DNA of 61,030 nt from SG8-4 sp964598225 (GTDB lineage Bacteria; Planctomycetota; Phycisphaerae; Sedimentisphaerales; Anaerobacaceae), in contig CAZRBG010000035.1 of the NCBI GenBank assembly GCA_964598225.1, forward strand, positions 1 to 61,030, written 5' to 3'. Shown piece after piece: positions 35,306 through 43,447 of this stretch; the first letter of the stretch is position 1, and each line of letters opens with the position of its first letter. Under the pieces are notes generated by a model. That model worked only from the letters and a program-made list of their open reading frames with translations, was not told the origin of the DNA and did no database searches. Made by a program: the position numbers and the translations under genes.

Positions 35306-35842
35306 TTAACCGGTCACATTCTGGAAGAATATGCTGACTATGAAATCGGCTGCTATCTGACCTTCGCTCTCCCTGTGCTTATCAAGTTGGAGTTCACGAA
35401 TTTTCATGATGCGAGGGAGTTTCTCCAGCTCGAGAAGAAATGAATAGAAAGAGCTGAAATTGCCTTCAAGCTCCATTTTTAGCGGCTGTTCTATGTAGCC
35501 ACTGTTATCCTTTTTCTTGAGCGTGCGAATGGTCTTGGGGTTAAGGCCCTGTTTCTGAGCAATCACTGTGACCTGCTCCAGCACCTCGTGAATCTGGCTC
35601 TTGGGCGGCAGCTTGCTCTCGAAAAACTCAATCGCCTCCTGCAACTGCGCAAGCTGATTGGTCATGTCTTCAGCCGCTGCCGTGGCCTTCTGGAAATTGG
35701 CCAGTTGCGTCATCTTTTCTTCAAGGCGACCTTTCGCCTCGGCAAGATTTGCGTTGGCCGGTTTGATCATGTATTGGTAGCCTGCTGCCGCTACGCCCAC
35801 CAGTAAAACAAAAAACACAGCTTTTCTAAAAGTACCCGTCAT
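35306..35842 (-). CDS. pilO: PilO-like pilus assembly protein
   Basis: The 178-residue protein has a membrane helix at about residues 8-25, a coiled coil (AKGRLEEKMTQLANFQKATAA) and a ferredoxin-like periplasmic domain. The region FFESKLPPKSQIHEVLEQVT and LEGNFSSFYSFLLELEKLPRI is characteristic of PilO. It partners with PilN and lies 65 bases after it. Confidence 0.85.
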   Translation of the reverse strand: MTGTFRKAVFFVLLVGVAAAGYQYMIKPANANLAEAKGRLEEKMTQLANFQKATAAAEDMTNQLAQLQEAIEFFESKLPPKSQIHEVLEQVTVIAQKQGLNPKTIRTLKKKDNSGYIEQPLKMELEGNFSSFYSFLLELEKLPRIMKIRELQLDKHRESEGQIAADFIVSIFFQNVTG

Positions 35843-35907
35843 GATTATACCCTTTTTTGTTAGACAACCGATTTACACGTCCCGACCGACGGTGACGACC
35901 GTCGGAT

Positions 35908-36642
35908 TTAGAAATTCCAGACTGACTCGGCTCCCATGCCTCTAATACTCTCAACGTCATCTTTGGTAAGGTGGACGTCTTTCTTTAACATTGCCGTCAA
36001 TTTGAATTGCCTGAATGTATTGTCTTCGATTTTGCATTCTTTCGATTCCACCAATGCCACGTGATCCAGGAGACTCGTACCGCTCAACCGCTCGATATAG
36101 GAGGCGACCTGAAGATCGCTCGGAGCGGTGCCGCCTATGCTGATGTGAGTCTCCAGCAATTTCTCAGGGTTCTCCTCTTGCGGTTCCGAGTCGTCCCCGG
36201 CAGTCGCAGTTCCCGACTTTGCCGCCTGGTACTTGCTGCTTCTTGTTGCCGAGACTGTTCGGGAGCTTTTCCTGGGCTGTTTTTGAATCAGCTCCAGTTC
36301 CACAAGAGAGACACCTGACGGCAGACTGTTCGTCAATGACGCCAGAAGAACACTTCTCGGCACGGGCTCAAGCAGCTCCGCCGTGGTTAAGGCGGTCTTC
36401 ATCATTTCTCTGCGTTTTGCCTGAAGCTCTTCGAATTGATTTATGACCTCACGTATTTCGGCCATTCTTTCATTTACGATTTTCTCGTTTGTGCTGCATG
36501 CACGCTGGCGCAGTTTGATAGCAACAAAAGAACCGCCCAAAGCCGTCATTACTACGGCAAAAAGCACCAAATAGACCAGATTAGTCCTGCGTGATTCGTT
36601 TCCCTGGACGTAATCATCGGGAACAAAGTTTATATTTGCCAT
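35908..36642 (-). CDS. pilN: PilN-like pilus assembly protein
   Basis: The 244-residue protein starts with the PilN hallmark MANINFVPDDY. Its cytoplasmic tail binds PilM. A membrane helix lies at about residues 23-43. A periplasmic domain follows with LASLTNSLPSGVSLVELEL and, after a Ser/Lys-rich insert, ISIGGTAPSDLQVASYIERL. It heads the N-O pair and is 48 bases after pilM. Confidence 0.87.
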   Translation of the reverse strand: MANINFVPDDYVQGNESRRTNLVYLVLFAVVMTALGGSFVAIKLRQRACSTNEKIVNERMAEIREVINQFEELQAKRREMMKTALTTAELLEPVPRSVLLASLTNSLPSGVSLVELELIQKQPRKSSRTVSATRSSKYQAAKSGTATAGDDSEPQEENPEKLLETHISIGGTAPSDLQVASYIERLSGTSLLDHVALVESKECKIEDNTFRQFKLTAMLKKDVHLTKDDVESIRGMGAESVWNF

Positions 36643-36690
36643 TTTTCGTGTACCTCCACATTGCCGGTATCAAGGTCGCGTCGCAGGCGC

Positions 36691-37665
36691 CTACGACAGA
36701 CTGAGTCCGAAAGCAACGGCCCAGTTCAGATGATGATTTCTTCTGTCTATGTGATCGCCAGCTCCATCCTGGGCGTAATCTTCCCTGGTCATACGGCAGG
36801 ATTTGTCAATTTCGACCGCCGCCAGACAATCTCCCATTTGAGCCGGCATTTCCAGTTGCTTTGCTATGGTCGCATAAATGTCTTTGCAGACCGACTGGCC
36901 GGAAAGAAAAATCAAACGCTCAATCTGTGCATTTCGATATATCAGTCCGAACTGCCTTTTGCACGCAGTCAATTCCATCACCAGTCTCTTCGCGGCCTGC
37001 TCATCATCGAGTCTTTTTGCGCCTATCGGCAGCGAGCGAGCGAGTAGAAGATGGCAATGGCGACAAATGACAACATTAGTGCAATCGGCCTCGACGCAGA
37101 TCAGCATCACGACCGATTCAAGATCGGATCTGCGCCTGCCGAAGAATTTCACATAACAATTTACCAACGCCGTCGGCCAGACCCCTATGGACTTTATCGA
37201 AAGACCGGCCTCCTCGTATATTGCAAGGTGCCTGTCAATTATTCTGCGCTCGGTCGCCATGACCAGAACGTTGTCCTCTTCCGTCGGAACGTATTGCATC
37301 ATCGTGTTCTCTTCCAGCGACTCGAACGGCAGCTTCTGTTTTATTTTTGCAAATATAGCATCCTGGACGTCGCCGCCATTGGCTTTCGGCATCTTCATGT
37401 GATCGATGAATACGTCGCTGGTTGGCATCGCCGCTACCACCTCTCTGCCGTGAAACTGGCCGTACGTGGTCAACAGGCGAATGGTTTCGATCGCCCATTT
37501 CTGCCAGCCGCTGCCACCCGGCTGCATCTCTTCGGGCGTGTTCTTACTGTTGCCGGCAAGGAGATTCGCGCCTCTTTCCTTGTTTCCGAGCTGGGCCAGC
37601 TTGAGGCTGTCGTGTCCGAGGTCTATGCCGATCGGACATGTGTGGTTTTTCTTTATTCTAAACAT
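36691..37665 (-). CDS. pilM: PilM-like actin-fold pilus assembly protein
   Basis: The frame is open to a TTG at 37686; ATG 37665 matches the usual PilM start (MFRIKK...PIGIDLGHDSLKLAQL). About 324 residues of actin-like fold, with phosphate-binding motif IGIDLG and later segments VVAAMPTSDVFID and LPIGAKRL. It binds the PilN tail at the inner membrane. It is the first gene of a co-directional run M-N-O-P-like-T-C-pilins. Confidence 0.88.
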   Translation of the reverse strand: MFRIKKNHTCPIGIDLGHDSLKLAQLGNKERGANLLAGNSKNTPEEMQPGGSGWQKWAIETIRLLTTYGQFHGREVVAAMPTSDVFIDHMKMPKANGGDVQDAIFAKIKQKLPFESLEENTMMQYVPTEEDNVLVMATERRIIDRHLAIYEEAGLSIKSIGVWPTALVNCYVKFFGRRRSDLESVVMLICVEADCTNVVICRHCHLLLARSLPIGAKRLDDEQAAKRLVMELTACKRQFGLIYRNAQIERLIFLSGQSVCKDIYATIAKQLEMPAQMGDCLAAVEIDKSCRMTREDYAQDGAGDHIDRRNHHLNWAVAFGLSLS

Positions 37666-37973
37666 CTCTTGAATCAACACCTGCAATAAAACTATATCCT
37701 TGTTTTCTCGCTAATCCCGCTTTTGTCAGGGCAAACTTGCCGCTACAAAAGCCGGAGACGGTGATTACAACTAAAATATATGAAACAGAAGCTAAAGGAG
37801 CCAAATCCTGGCGCGAATTAAGAACAGATAATTTGCAATCCATGGTTGAAAATAATGAAGATATCAGCAAGGTCCTATAAAATAGGGCTGAATACGAAAT
37901 GCAGGAGGTCGGAGAACCTAACGGAATCTATCAGAAAATCAGGCCATCAGGATGTACTGCCAACAATATCGCT
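37666..37973. other. Spacer between pilM and gpsA, probable pilus operon leader
   Basis: About 308 bases on the minus strand precede pilM. It is AT-rich and no consensus promoter pair or conserved riboswitch core could be identified. A 70-codon minus-strand frame ending at 37658 crosses it but has no recognisable content. Confidence 0.4.
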
Positions 37974-38978
37974 TCAATTCTCCGCTTTTAGCTGGCGCGT
38001 CATCAAGTCTGAGATTGCCGCCTGTACGGGCTTGTTCTCGAAAAGCACGGCATAGATCGCCTGCGTAATCGGCATTTCTATGTTGAATTTCTCAGCTAAA
38101 GCGACTATTGACCGACAGGTATCCACACCTTCGACAACCGAGTCCGTGGCGTTCAGCGCCTGCTTTACGGTCATACCACTGCCAATTCTTTCTCCGAATG
38201 CGCGGTTCCTGCCGGTAGGGGAAATACAGGTGGTTACCAGGTCGCCCAGTCCTGTCAGGCCCGAGAAAGTTTGCGGCCGGGCGCCCATCGCGATCCCCAA
38301 ACGCGATATCTCTGCAAGCCCTCTGGTCAATAGAGCGGCCTTGGCATTATCTCCGGCCCCTGTGCCGTCAATAATTCCCGCCGCTATTGCTATCACATTC
38401 TTCATAGCGCCGGCCAACTCGACTCCAACGATATCTGTGTTGGTATAAACACGAAACCAGGGAAAACTGAAAGTATTCTGTATACTCTTGGTTAACTCTC
38501 GATTGGTTCCGGCGACACAAGCAGTCGCCGGCAGCTTTCTTGCCAGTTCGTCGGCGATGGTCGGCCCGCTGAGTACGACGAGTCTGTCGCTCGGGTCCGA
38601 GGTAAGAATATCGGACATTATCTGCGTAGGACGCAGCAGTGTGTCGTTTTCAACTCCCTTTGTGACTGAAACAAGGGGCACTTCGTCCGGAACATACTCT
38701 GCAAGCCTGCTCCACACAGCACGAGTGAACTGACACGGCACGGCGGAAATAATCAGATCGGCTCCGGCCATTATCCGCTGGTCATCCGGCTCAAACGAAA
38801 GCCCGGCGGGGAGTTTATAGCCCGGCAGAAATTTTTTGTTCTCCCGGGCGCGATCTATCCTCGCCAACTGCTCGCGGTCATAGCCCCATATTCGCACGCC
38901 GGGTGTTTTATCACTTAGCAATATGCCGAGAACAGTTCCCATGCCGCCATCGCCGATAATGGATATACTATTGTACAT
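37974..38978 (-). CDS. gpsA: Glycerol-3-phosphate dehydrogenase [NAD(P)+]
   Basis: At 334 residues, full length. The N-terminal NAD(P)-binding motif is IIGDGGMGTVLGILL (residues 6-20), where many family members have GxGxxG. Family signatures follow: VPLVSVTKGVE, VLSGPTIADELARKLP, GVELAGAMKNVIAIAAGI with the catalytic Lys, and LTGLGDLVTTC...GRNRAFG. It reduces dihydroxyacetone phosphate to sn-glycerol-3-phosphate for phospholipid synthesis. A near-consensus promoter sits so close to the ATG that the mRNA may be leaderless, in keeping with the absence of a ribosome binding site. Confidence 0.95.
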   Translation of the reverse strand: MYNSISIIGDGGMGTVLGILLSDKTPGVRIWGYDREQLARIDRARENKKFLPGYKLPAGLSFEPDDQRIMAGADLIISAVPCQFTRAVWSRLAEYVPDEVPLVSVTKGVENDTLLRPTQIMSDILTSDPSDRLVVLSGPTIADELARKLPATACVAGTNRELTKSIQNTFSFPWFRVYTNTDIVGVELAGAMKNVIAIAAGIIDGTGAGDNAKAALLTRGLAEISRLGIAMGARPQTFSGLTGLGDLVTTCISPTGRNRAFGERIGSGMTVKQALNATDSVVEGVDTCRSIVALAEKFNIEMPITQAIYAVLFENKPVQAAISDLMTRQLKAEN

Positions 38979-38986
38979 ACCGGCAG

Positions 38987-39015
38987 ATTAAAACAATCGA
39001 CAACGGAAATGTCAA
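38987..39015 (-). promoter_or_regulatory. Promoter of gpsA, predicted leaderless
   Basis: On the minus strand TTGACA (39010-39015) and TTTAAT (38987-38992) are 17 bases apart. The expected start point, about seven bases past the -10, is 38979-38981, one to three bases before the gpsA ATG at 38978. Confidence 0.6.
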
Positions 39016-39175
39016 TGATGTCTCGCCTGTCTCATAGACAATGCAAGTCTACTGCGCCGAATCCTGCCGCATTGAGATCAAATCAAGGATCTTTAGGACG
39101 TTGCGTCGTATTTGAGCCCAAAGAAATCAGCATCACTTTTCGCAGATAACTGCAAAGACGGGCAATCTTTTTCAT

Positions 39176-39204
39176 TGACACCGGCCTGGGGGCTGTGTAT
39201 AATA
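39176..39204 (+). promoter_or_regulatory. Perfect consensus sigma-70 promoter
   Basis: TTGACA (39176-39181), 17 bases, TATAAT (39199-39204). Start expected near 39211. The leader to ATG 39277 contains a stem formed by AGGTGT (39219-39224) and ACACCT (39249-39254), with an inner TTTGTGCC/GGCAAAG pairing. Confidence 0.85.
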
Positions 39205-39276
39205 AAACTATAATTGCAGGTGTGCTTTTTGTGCCTTACTGGCAAAGACACCTACCGGCTGATAGAATAAGGAGCA

Positions 39277-39507
39277 ATGATGAAGAGTTTTTCTCTACGC
39301 AAGGTTAGTATGACTATAGTTCTTAGCGCCCTGTTCCTGCTGCCGATCGGCTGTAATTCGTACGATCAGCTCGGCGAGACGACTGCCGAGGGGCACAGAA
39401 GGCATGATCGCGTCCATAGAATCAATCAGGACGAGTTCATGGCTGATATAGACACGTTTTTGCTAACCGACAAGCCCAGTAAACTCACCGATAAGAGAAT
39501 CCCTTAA
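39277..39507 (+). CDS. Small lipoprotein of unknown function
   Basis: The 76-residue protein starts 2-3 bases after AAGGAGCA. Its signal peptide ends in a lipobox-like LLPIGC with Cys26 as the lipidated residue; Pro at -3 is slightly atypical. The mature part is only about 50 residues, hydrophilic, with His/Arg/Asp (GHRRHDRVHRI) and a C-terminus FLLTDKPSKLTDKRIP. The perfect promoter implies strong expression, as for an abundant envelope lipoprotein. No family recognised. Confidence 0.7.
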   Translation: MMKSFSLRKVSMTIVLSALFLLPIGCNSYDQLGETTAEGHRRHDRVHRINQDEFMADIDTFLLTDKPSKLTDKRIP

Positions 39508-39807
39508 CCCGCGGTCTGAGCTTAAGCCGCTGATTCCGTTGCCGAGGATAATCTGAGTTCCCTTCTCATCGCCCGCCTCACCGGGAATCCCATCATAGGC
39601 ACCTAAATAGACGTGAGCCCCATCATCAGACCGAAGCGATGCAACGAATGCCACAGAGCTCGTGGAAAAAAATGGAAGGGGAATTTGAGACATGTCGGGA
39701 GAGATAGCGAACGAGCTGTTGGCAAGGCGACTGGCCGAACCTGCCACAAGCAGTAATATCGGAGCGAAAAATCGAAGTTGTTGGCCAATTCTACTTCCAT
39801 GACCGGA
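39508..39807. other. Spacer with an uncertain minus-strand ORF
   Basis: A 94-codon minus-strand frame (39463-39747) overlaps the 3' end of the lipoprotein gene. It has a hydrophobic stretch just before its first ATG, so it could encode an exported protein if started at a non-ATG codon. The rest (GAHVYLGAYDGIPGEAGDEK) is not recognised. It lies 60 bases past the FMN-binding gene and may be a decayed or novel gene. Confidence 0.2.
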
Positions 39808-40326
39808 CTATTCATGTTTATGCCGCTTAGCTGCAAGTCTTATAGCCTGGCGAACTCCCGCCGCCATAGCCCGACATGAGATAGTCGCCCCAGTCACTGC
39901 GTCAACGTCCTTTCCGATCTCAACGGCATCTTCCGGACCTTTACCTTCAAACTGGCGTGTAAAAGAATGTCGCGCGACCTCTCTTCCACGCGGCCATGGA
40001 TAAGTTAGCACAAACGCTCGCTTTACTGTGAGTTCCTCATCGAGCAACACCGCTATATCGAATGGTCCCGAACGGCCCGCGACCTGACTTTCAACCAAAT
40101 AGCCCAGCAGACGCGAAGCACCCCTGATCTCACTCACTGAGGACTGGCTGGGGCGACGTGATCTCTCATCGTCGCCCCCGCCCGGTATTTCAATTATCTC
40201 CGTCGCCGAAGGGAATACTTCACGAACCGTATCCATCTCCACCGAATGGGCAGAGTCGGGCCCGGCACAGCCTGTGAAGGCTATCGAAATAGCCGCTCCA
40301 ACGACGCCGGTTATCGTCAATTTCAT
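39808..40326 (-). CDS. FMN-binding lipoprotein (ApbE-flavinylated type)
   Basis: The frame is open from 40434; ATG 40326 gives a lipoprotein signal peptide with lipobox FTGC (Cys20). In the 172-residue protein, residues 142-150 read DAVTGATIS, the Asp-x-x-Ser/Thr-Gly-Ala-Thr motif at which ApbE attaches FMN covalently to the Thr (Thr148), as in NqrC/RnfG. It is therefore likely an outer- or inner-membrane-anchored flavin redox carrier. It lies 46 bases after a porin gene behind a candidate Fur box, suggesting iron-linked extracytoplasmic electron transfer. No ApbE gene is in the window. Confidence 0.8.
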   Translation of the reverse strand: MKLTITGVVGAAISIAFTGCAGPDSAHSVEMDTVREVFPSATEIIEIPGGGDDERSRRPSQSSVSEIRGASRLLGYLVESQVAGRSGPFDIAVLLDEELTVKRAFVLTYPWPRGREVARHSFTRQFEGKGPEDAVEIGKDVDAVTGATISCRAMAAGVRQAIRLAAKRHKHE

Positions 40327-40372
40327 GTAAAACATTATTCTAAGCATACTTGGATTTACCCACTTAAACAAA

Positions 40373-41689
40373 TCAAAAGGCCCAGCCGACACCGAGATTA
40401 AACAGATCGTCCCGGTCGCTTGAACTGTCATCATCGCGCACCTGATAATCCGCCTTCAGCACGAGATTTGGCGTCAGGTAGAAATTCGTGCCGAAGGTCC
40501 AGTCGGTTCGATCTCCGGCGGGATTCTTCGAGACGCCGGAGGGCATCTCATATTGAGTATCATACTTGTCGAAACGCAGAAAAACTGTAGCGTCTGCTTC
40601 AGCAAGTTTTCCCGTTCTCCATTCTTCCGGCAACCAGTGATAGGCACCTTCGAGATACCAGCCGAAGATTTCTTCTGCTACGTTGTTGCCGATCTGTCTC
40701 GCGCCGTCGATGTTGATATGAGCGATCACGCCGCGAAAATCGAAATTACGGACCGAGTACTCAAAGTCACCCGAAGTTATCCCGATCTCGCCGTCGATGC
40801 CGGGATTCGAGCCCTGGTCTCCGTTGTCCAGTCCGCCGAAGTAACCGCTGGCGCCGAGCCGTAACGATTGATCCGAAGTACCCCCATTAAGCGAAGCCGG
40901 GTAATAATCCAACCTTCCGGTAACCGCCGGCTCGTTAAGACTCGGCCTTTCTTTGATTCGGCCGCCTCGAATACCGCTCGTGGAGCTGAACCCGGACCCG
41001 TCAAGCCCGCCGACAACGTATGCTTCGTAGGTCAGCGATGGATTGATGCTGCCGAAGATTCCGACGCCGTCGGAGGACCACGTCGTGGGAATAATCCTGG
41101 ATGCGAAGGAAGGCCGCTCCACACCATTGAAGGTGGTCGGCTCGTGTTTCTTGTTGATGATGCCGATAGGGGTCAAAATTCTGCCGGCTCTGACATTGAA
41201 CTTGCCGGTCAGCAGAAAGTCCACGTACGCCTGTTCGAGCACAACATCACCATCACCGTCACTGACAAAAGCATGTTCAAGTTCGGTTTCTGAGTGAAAC
41301 ACAATCCAGTCGGCAAAATCATAGCCCAGATACAAGACCAGTCTGTGAAAATCCACCTGGTCGTCTTCACTGCCTTCAGTGAAGTTGGCGTGCACTTCGC
41401 CGTACCCGCCCCACTTAAATTTCTCCGAAGCCGACCCAAGTCCGTCCAGCGGAGAGGAGTCGGATTCAGCAGCTTTGAGCTGCTCGACTTCGGTGGTCAA
41501 CTCACCAACCTTGTCCTCGAGCTGACCGATGCGGCGCTGCGCGGCCCCAGGGTCACCACCGCTCTCGGAAGCGGTCGCTTTGGCAGACACCAACATAACC
41601 ATCAACGGCAACGCGAGCCGTACAAGCACTGAGCAAGCCGCCCTCTTGAATCCTCGCGACGCACTTCTGTTTCTGACATCGTCTCTCAT
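40373..41689 (-). CDS. Outer-membrane porin with N-terminal coiled coil (OprO/OprP-like)
   Basis: A GTG at 41710 is possible, but ATG 41689 lies seven bases after AAGGAG. The 438-residue protein has a long Arg-rich signal peptide (to about residue 41), then a coiled coil (IGQLEDKVGELTTEVEQLKA). A beta-barrel follows with FHRLVLYLGYDFADWIVFHSE, VRAGRILTPIGIINKKHEP and a C-terminal Phe (GVGWAF), the outer-membrane assembly signature. The family includes phosphate and general porins. Here it precedes the FMN-binding lipoprotein, so iron or electron transfer is as plausible as phosphate uptake. Confidence 0.82.
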   Translation of the reverse strand: MRDDVRNRSASRGFKRAACSVLVRLALPLMVMLVSAKATASESGGDPGAAQRRIGQLEDKVGELTTEVEQLKAAESDSSPLDGLGSASEKFKWGGYGEVHANFTEGSEDDQVDFHRLVLYLGYDFADWIVFHSETELEHAFVSDGDGDVVLEQAYVDFLLTGKFNVRAGRILTPIGIINKKHEPTTFNGVERPSFASRIIPTTWSSDGVGIFGSINPSLTYEAYVVGGLDGSGFSSTSGIRGGRIKERPSLNEPAVTGRLDYYPASLNGGTSDQSLRLGASGYFGGLDNGDQGSNPGIDGEIGITSGDFEYSVRNFDFRGVIAHINIDGARQIGNNVAEEIFGWYLEGAYHWLPEEWRTGKLAEADATVFLRFDKYDTQYEMPSGVSKNPAGDRTDWTFGTNFYLTPNLVLKADYQVRDDDSSSDRDDLFNLGVGWAF

Positions 41690-41730
41690 ACTTCGCTCCT
41701 TTCGGGGCACGTTGTATAATGTGCCCTCTT

Positions 41731-41749
41731 AAAAATAGTAATGATTATC
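41731..41749. promoter_or_regulatory. Candidate Fur box upstream of the porin/FMN-lipoprotein genes
   Basis: AAAAATAGTAATGATTATC matches the 19-base Fur consensus (GATAATGATAATCATTATC) at 14 of 19 positions, with the right half intact apart from one base. It lies 41-60 bases upstream of the porin start. Confidence 0.4.
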
Positions 41750-41829
41750 CGGAGTAGCATCCGCTTACCCCCATTTAACTTCTTCTCATTATTTACCACC
41801 AAGGCTTTCAGCTTGGCACTGTCGATTAC

Positions 41830-43143
41830 TCAAAATGTCATTTGCGCCCTTACCCCGAAGACAACCGAATCACTGCCGGCGTCGGAACCGCCCGGATTCG
41901 TTAAGTATTGCAGACTTGGACTAAGATTGAGCCGGGGCGTGATGGACGCGTTGTAATAAACCTCCAGCACGCTTTCGTGATTCTCCGTATACGTGAAATC
42001 GGCAGAGTCAGCAAAAATTCCCCGAGCAAAGCCGACGCCCAGCACGTCTTGGTCCCTTGGCTCTATCAAGCCCTGATACTGCAAACCGAAACTAAAGAAA
42101 TTGGTCACATCGTTTGTCTCACTTGGGGCATAGCCGAACCTGGCGAACAGGCCAAGTCCCTGGCCGTCTTCGGGATCGGCGTTCTCTTTGAAGACCGCCT
42201 GATCGCAACTGAGATACACGCCGATGTCATCACGAGAGCTTCGGGACTCGTCGGAGTTGGCTTTAGGTTGCGGGTCGTTCCAAAGTCCTACGCGGTAGGC
42301 GCCCTGCAGCAACCCTCTTGGACTGCCGAACCGCGGCGTCACCCCCGTTTCGAGTATGTAAAAGAAATAATCTTCGCCATGGAAAGCGGTACTGAAGCCG
42401 GTTTCACGGGTATCGGCCTGTGCATCCGCAGCACCCACCGAGGCATACCACGAGTCCTCCGGCTCATAGAGCAAGACCGCTCCGATACCGTATGTCGGGA
42501 ACGGAATGCTCGGATTGTTGATCAGAGCGCCGTTGAGAAACTGGCTGGTTTCATCGTTGGCATAGTTGCTGCCGTCGAAAGAAACGGCGCAGCCCCGGCA
42601 CTCGAACCCGCCTGTGAGGTCGAGTTTGCCGACGCGCAACAACGCCGCACCATCGGCAAAGGCCTGTTCCCACCAGAGCTCGGTGACGACCAGTGCGTCG
42701 CGCGGTCCGGCATCGCCGTTGACACCGAAGGTGCTGCCTACCGAGACCTCGTCGATGCCGACCGAGTCGGGCCACCAGCCTTCGGCATGGACGTACAGCG
42801 TGCCGTTCTCGATACCAAGGAGCTTTTGCGTATCGCCAGTTATTTCAAGATCGTAGCTGCCGGAATGCCTGCCCCTTCGCTTGTGCGTACTCAGGCCGCC
42901 TCTGACGTTTGCCTGGTAGATGCTTGTCAGGGAAAGCGACGATTCTATGCCCGACTCCGGCAAATCGTCGTGGTGTTCGTGACCGGACTCGTGCGAGGGA
43001 ACGTGATCCGCCGCTGCGAGACTCGGTTCGTAACTGCCAATCGTAATTGCAATCAACGCAAAAACAACAACGCCGAACTTACTAATTACTTTGTTACTTC
43101 TTGCAACTAATGGTTTTTTCGTTTTTGCCACGCCAGACCGCAT
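41830..43143 (-). CDS. OprB-family carbohydrate-selective-type porin
   Basis: ATG 43143 sits nine bases after AAGGTG; an upstream GTG (43155) is less likely. The 437-residue protein has a signal peptide ending near SLAAADHV. The barrel matches OprB: ESSLSLTSIYQANVRGG, AEGWWPDSVGI, ELWWEQAF, RVGKLDLTGGF, FARFGYAPSETN, and it ends in Phe (VRAQMTF). A His-rich patch (HESGHEHHDDLPES) directly follows the signal peptide and could bind metal. OprB porins occur next to iron-transport genes in several phyla. It is the last gene of the fur-feoB strand run before the second porin. Confidence 0.85.
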   Translation of the reverse strand: MRSGVAKTKKPLVARSNKVISKFGVVVFALIAITIGSYEPSLAAADHVPSHESGHEHHDDLPESGIESSLSLTSIYQANVRGGLSTHKRRGRHSGSYDLEITGDTQKLLGIENGTLYVHAEGWWPDSVGIDEVSVGSTFGVNGDAGPRDALVVTELWWEQAFADGAALLRVGKLDLTGGFECRGCAVSFDGSNYANDETSQFLNGALINNPSIPFPTYGIGAVLLYEPEDSWYASVGAADAQADTRETGFSTAFHGEDYFFYILETGVTPRFGSPRGLLQGAYRVGLWNDPQPKANSDESRSSRDDIGVYLSCDQAVFKENADPEDGQGLGLFARFGYAPSETNDVTNFFSFGLQYQGLIEPRDQDVLGVGFARGIFADSADFTYTENHESVLEVYYNASITPRLNLSPSLQYLTNPGGSDAGSDSVVFGVRAQMTF

Positions 43144-43238
43144 TACAACATACACCTTCTTACGGAGTCTGGCTGGCTAAGCCTCGAGGTCAAGGTCGGC
43201 TGGCTACATGCTCCTAAACGGGATTTAATATACGAAGT

Positions 43239-43424
43239 CTATTTAGTGAGTATCAGCTTATTGCTTTTCGTTCGCAGGAGTCTATATTCCTCGTTGCAAT
43301 GCCGTAATCTAACTTCGTTAGACCCGGCAAAGATATCCCGACTGTCCAGGACAGGAACCTGTCGGCGACACTTGCAACATCGTTCATCAACACGCACATT
43401 CGTTCTATTATGGACACTTTTCAT
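43239..43424 (-). CDS. Small Cys-containing protein downstream of the DtxR regulator
   Basis: The 61-residue frame starts 24 bases after the DtxR-type gene on the same strand. It carries Cys16-Cys17-x-Cys19 and a later His-Cys, with a basic C-terminus (RTKSNKLILTK). It could be a metal- or redox-sensing peptide of the iron operon. The ribosome binding site is weak, and the frame could be chance; no family recognised. Confidence 0.35.
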   Translation of the reverse strand: MKSVHNRTNVRVDERCCKCRRQVPVLDSRDIFAGSNEVRLRHCNEEYRLLRTKSNKLILTK

Positions 43425-43447
43425 AAAAGCTTTCCGTCTCCATCCGA

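Noticed and set aside
37666..37973. Possible riboswitch before pilM (GCCGGAGACGG-like stretch)
   Set aside because: No conserved c-di-GMP or other riboswitch core could be assembled on either strand.
41908..43110. 400-codon plus-strand ORF
   Set aside because: Fully antisense to the OprB porin gene, whose protein has clear family motifs, a signal peptide and a C-terminal Phe; the antisense peptide has no recognisable domain.
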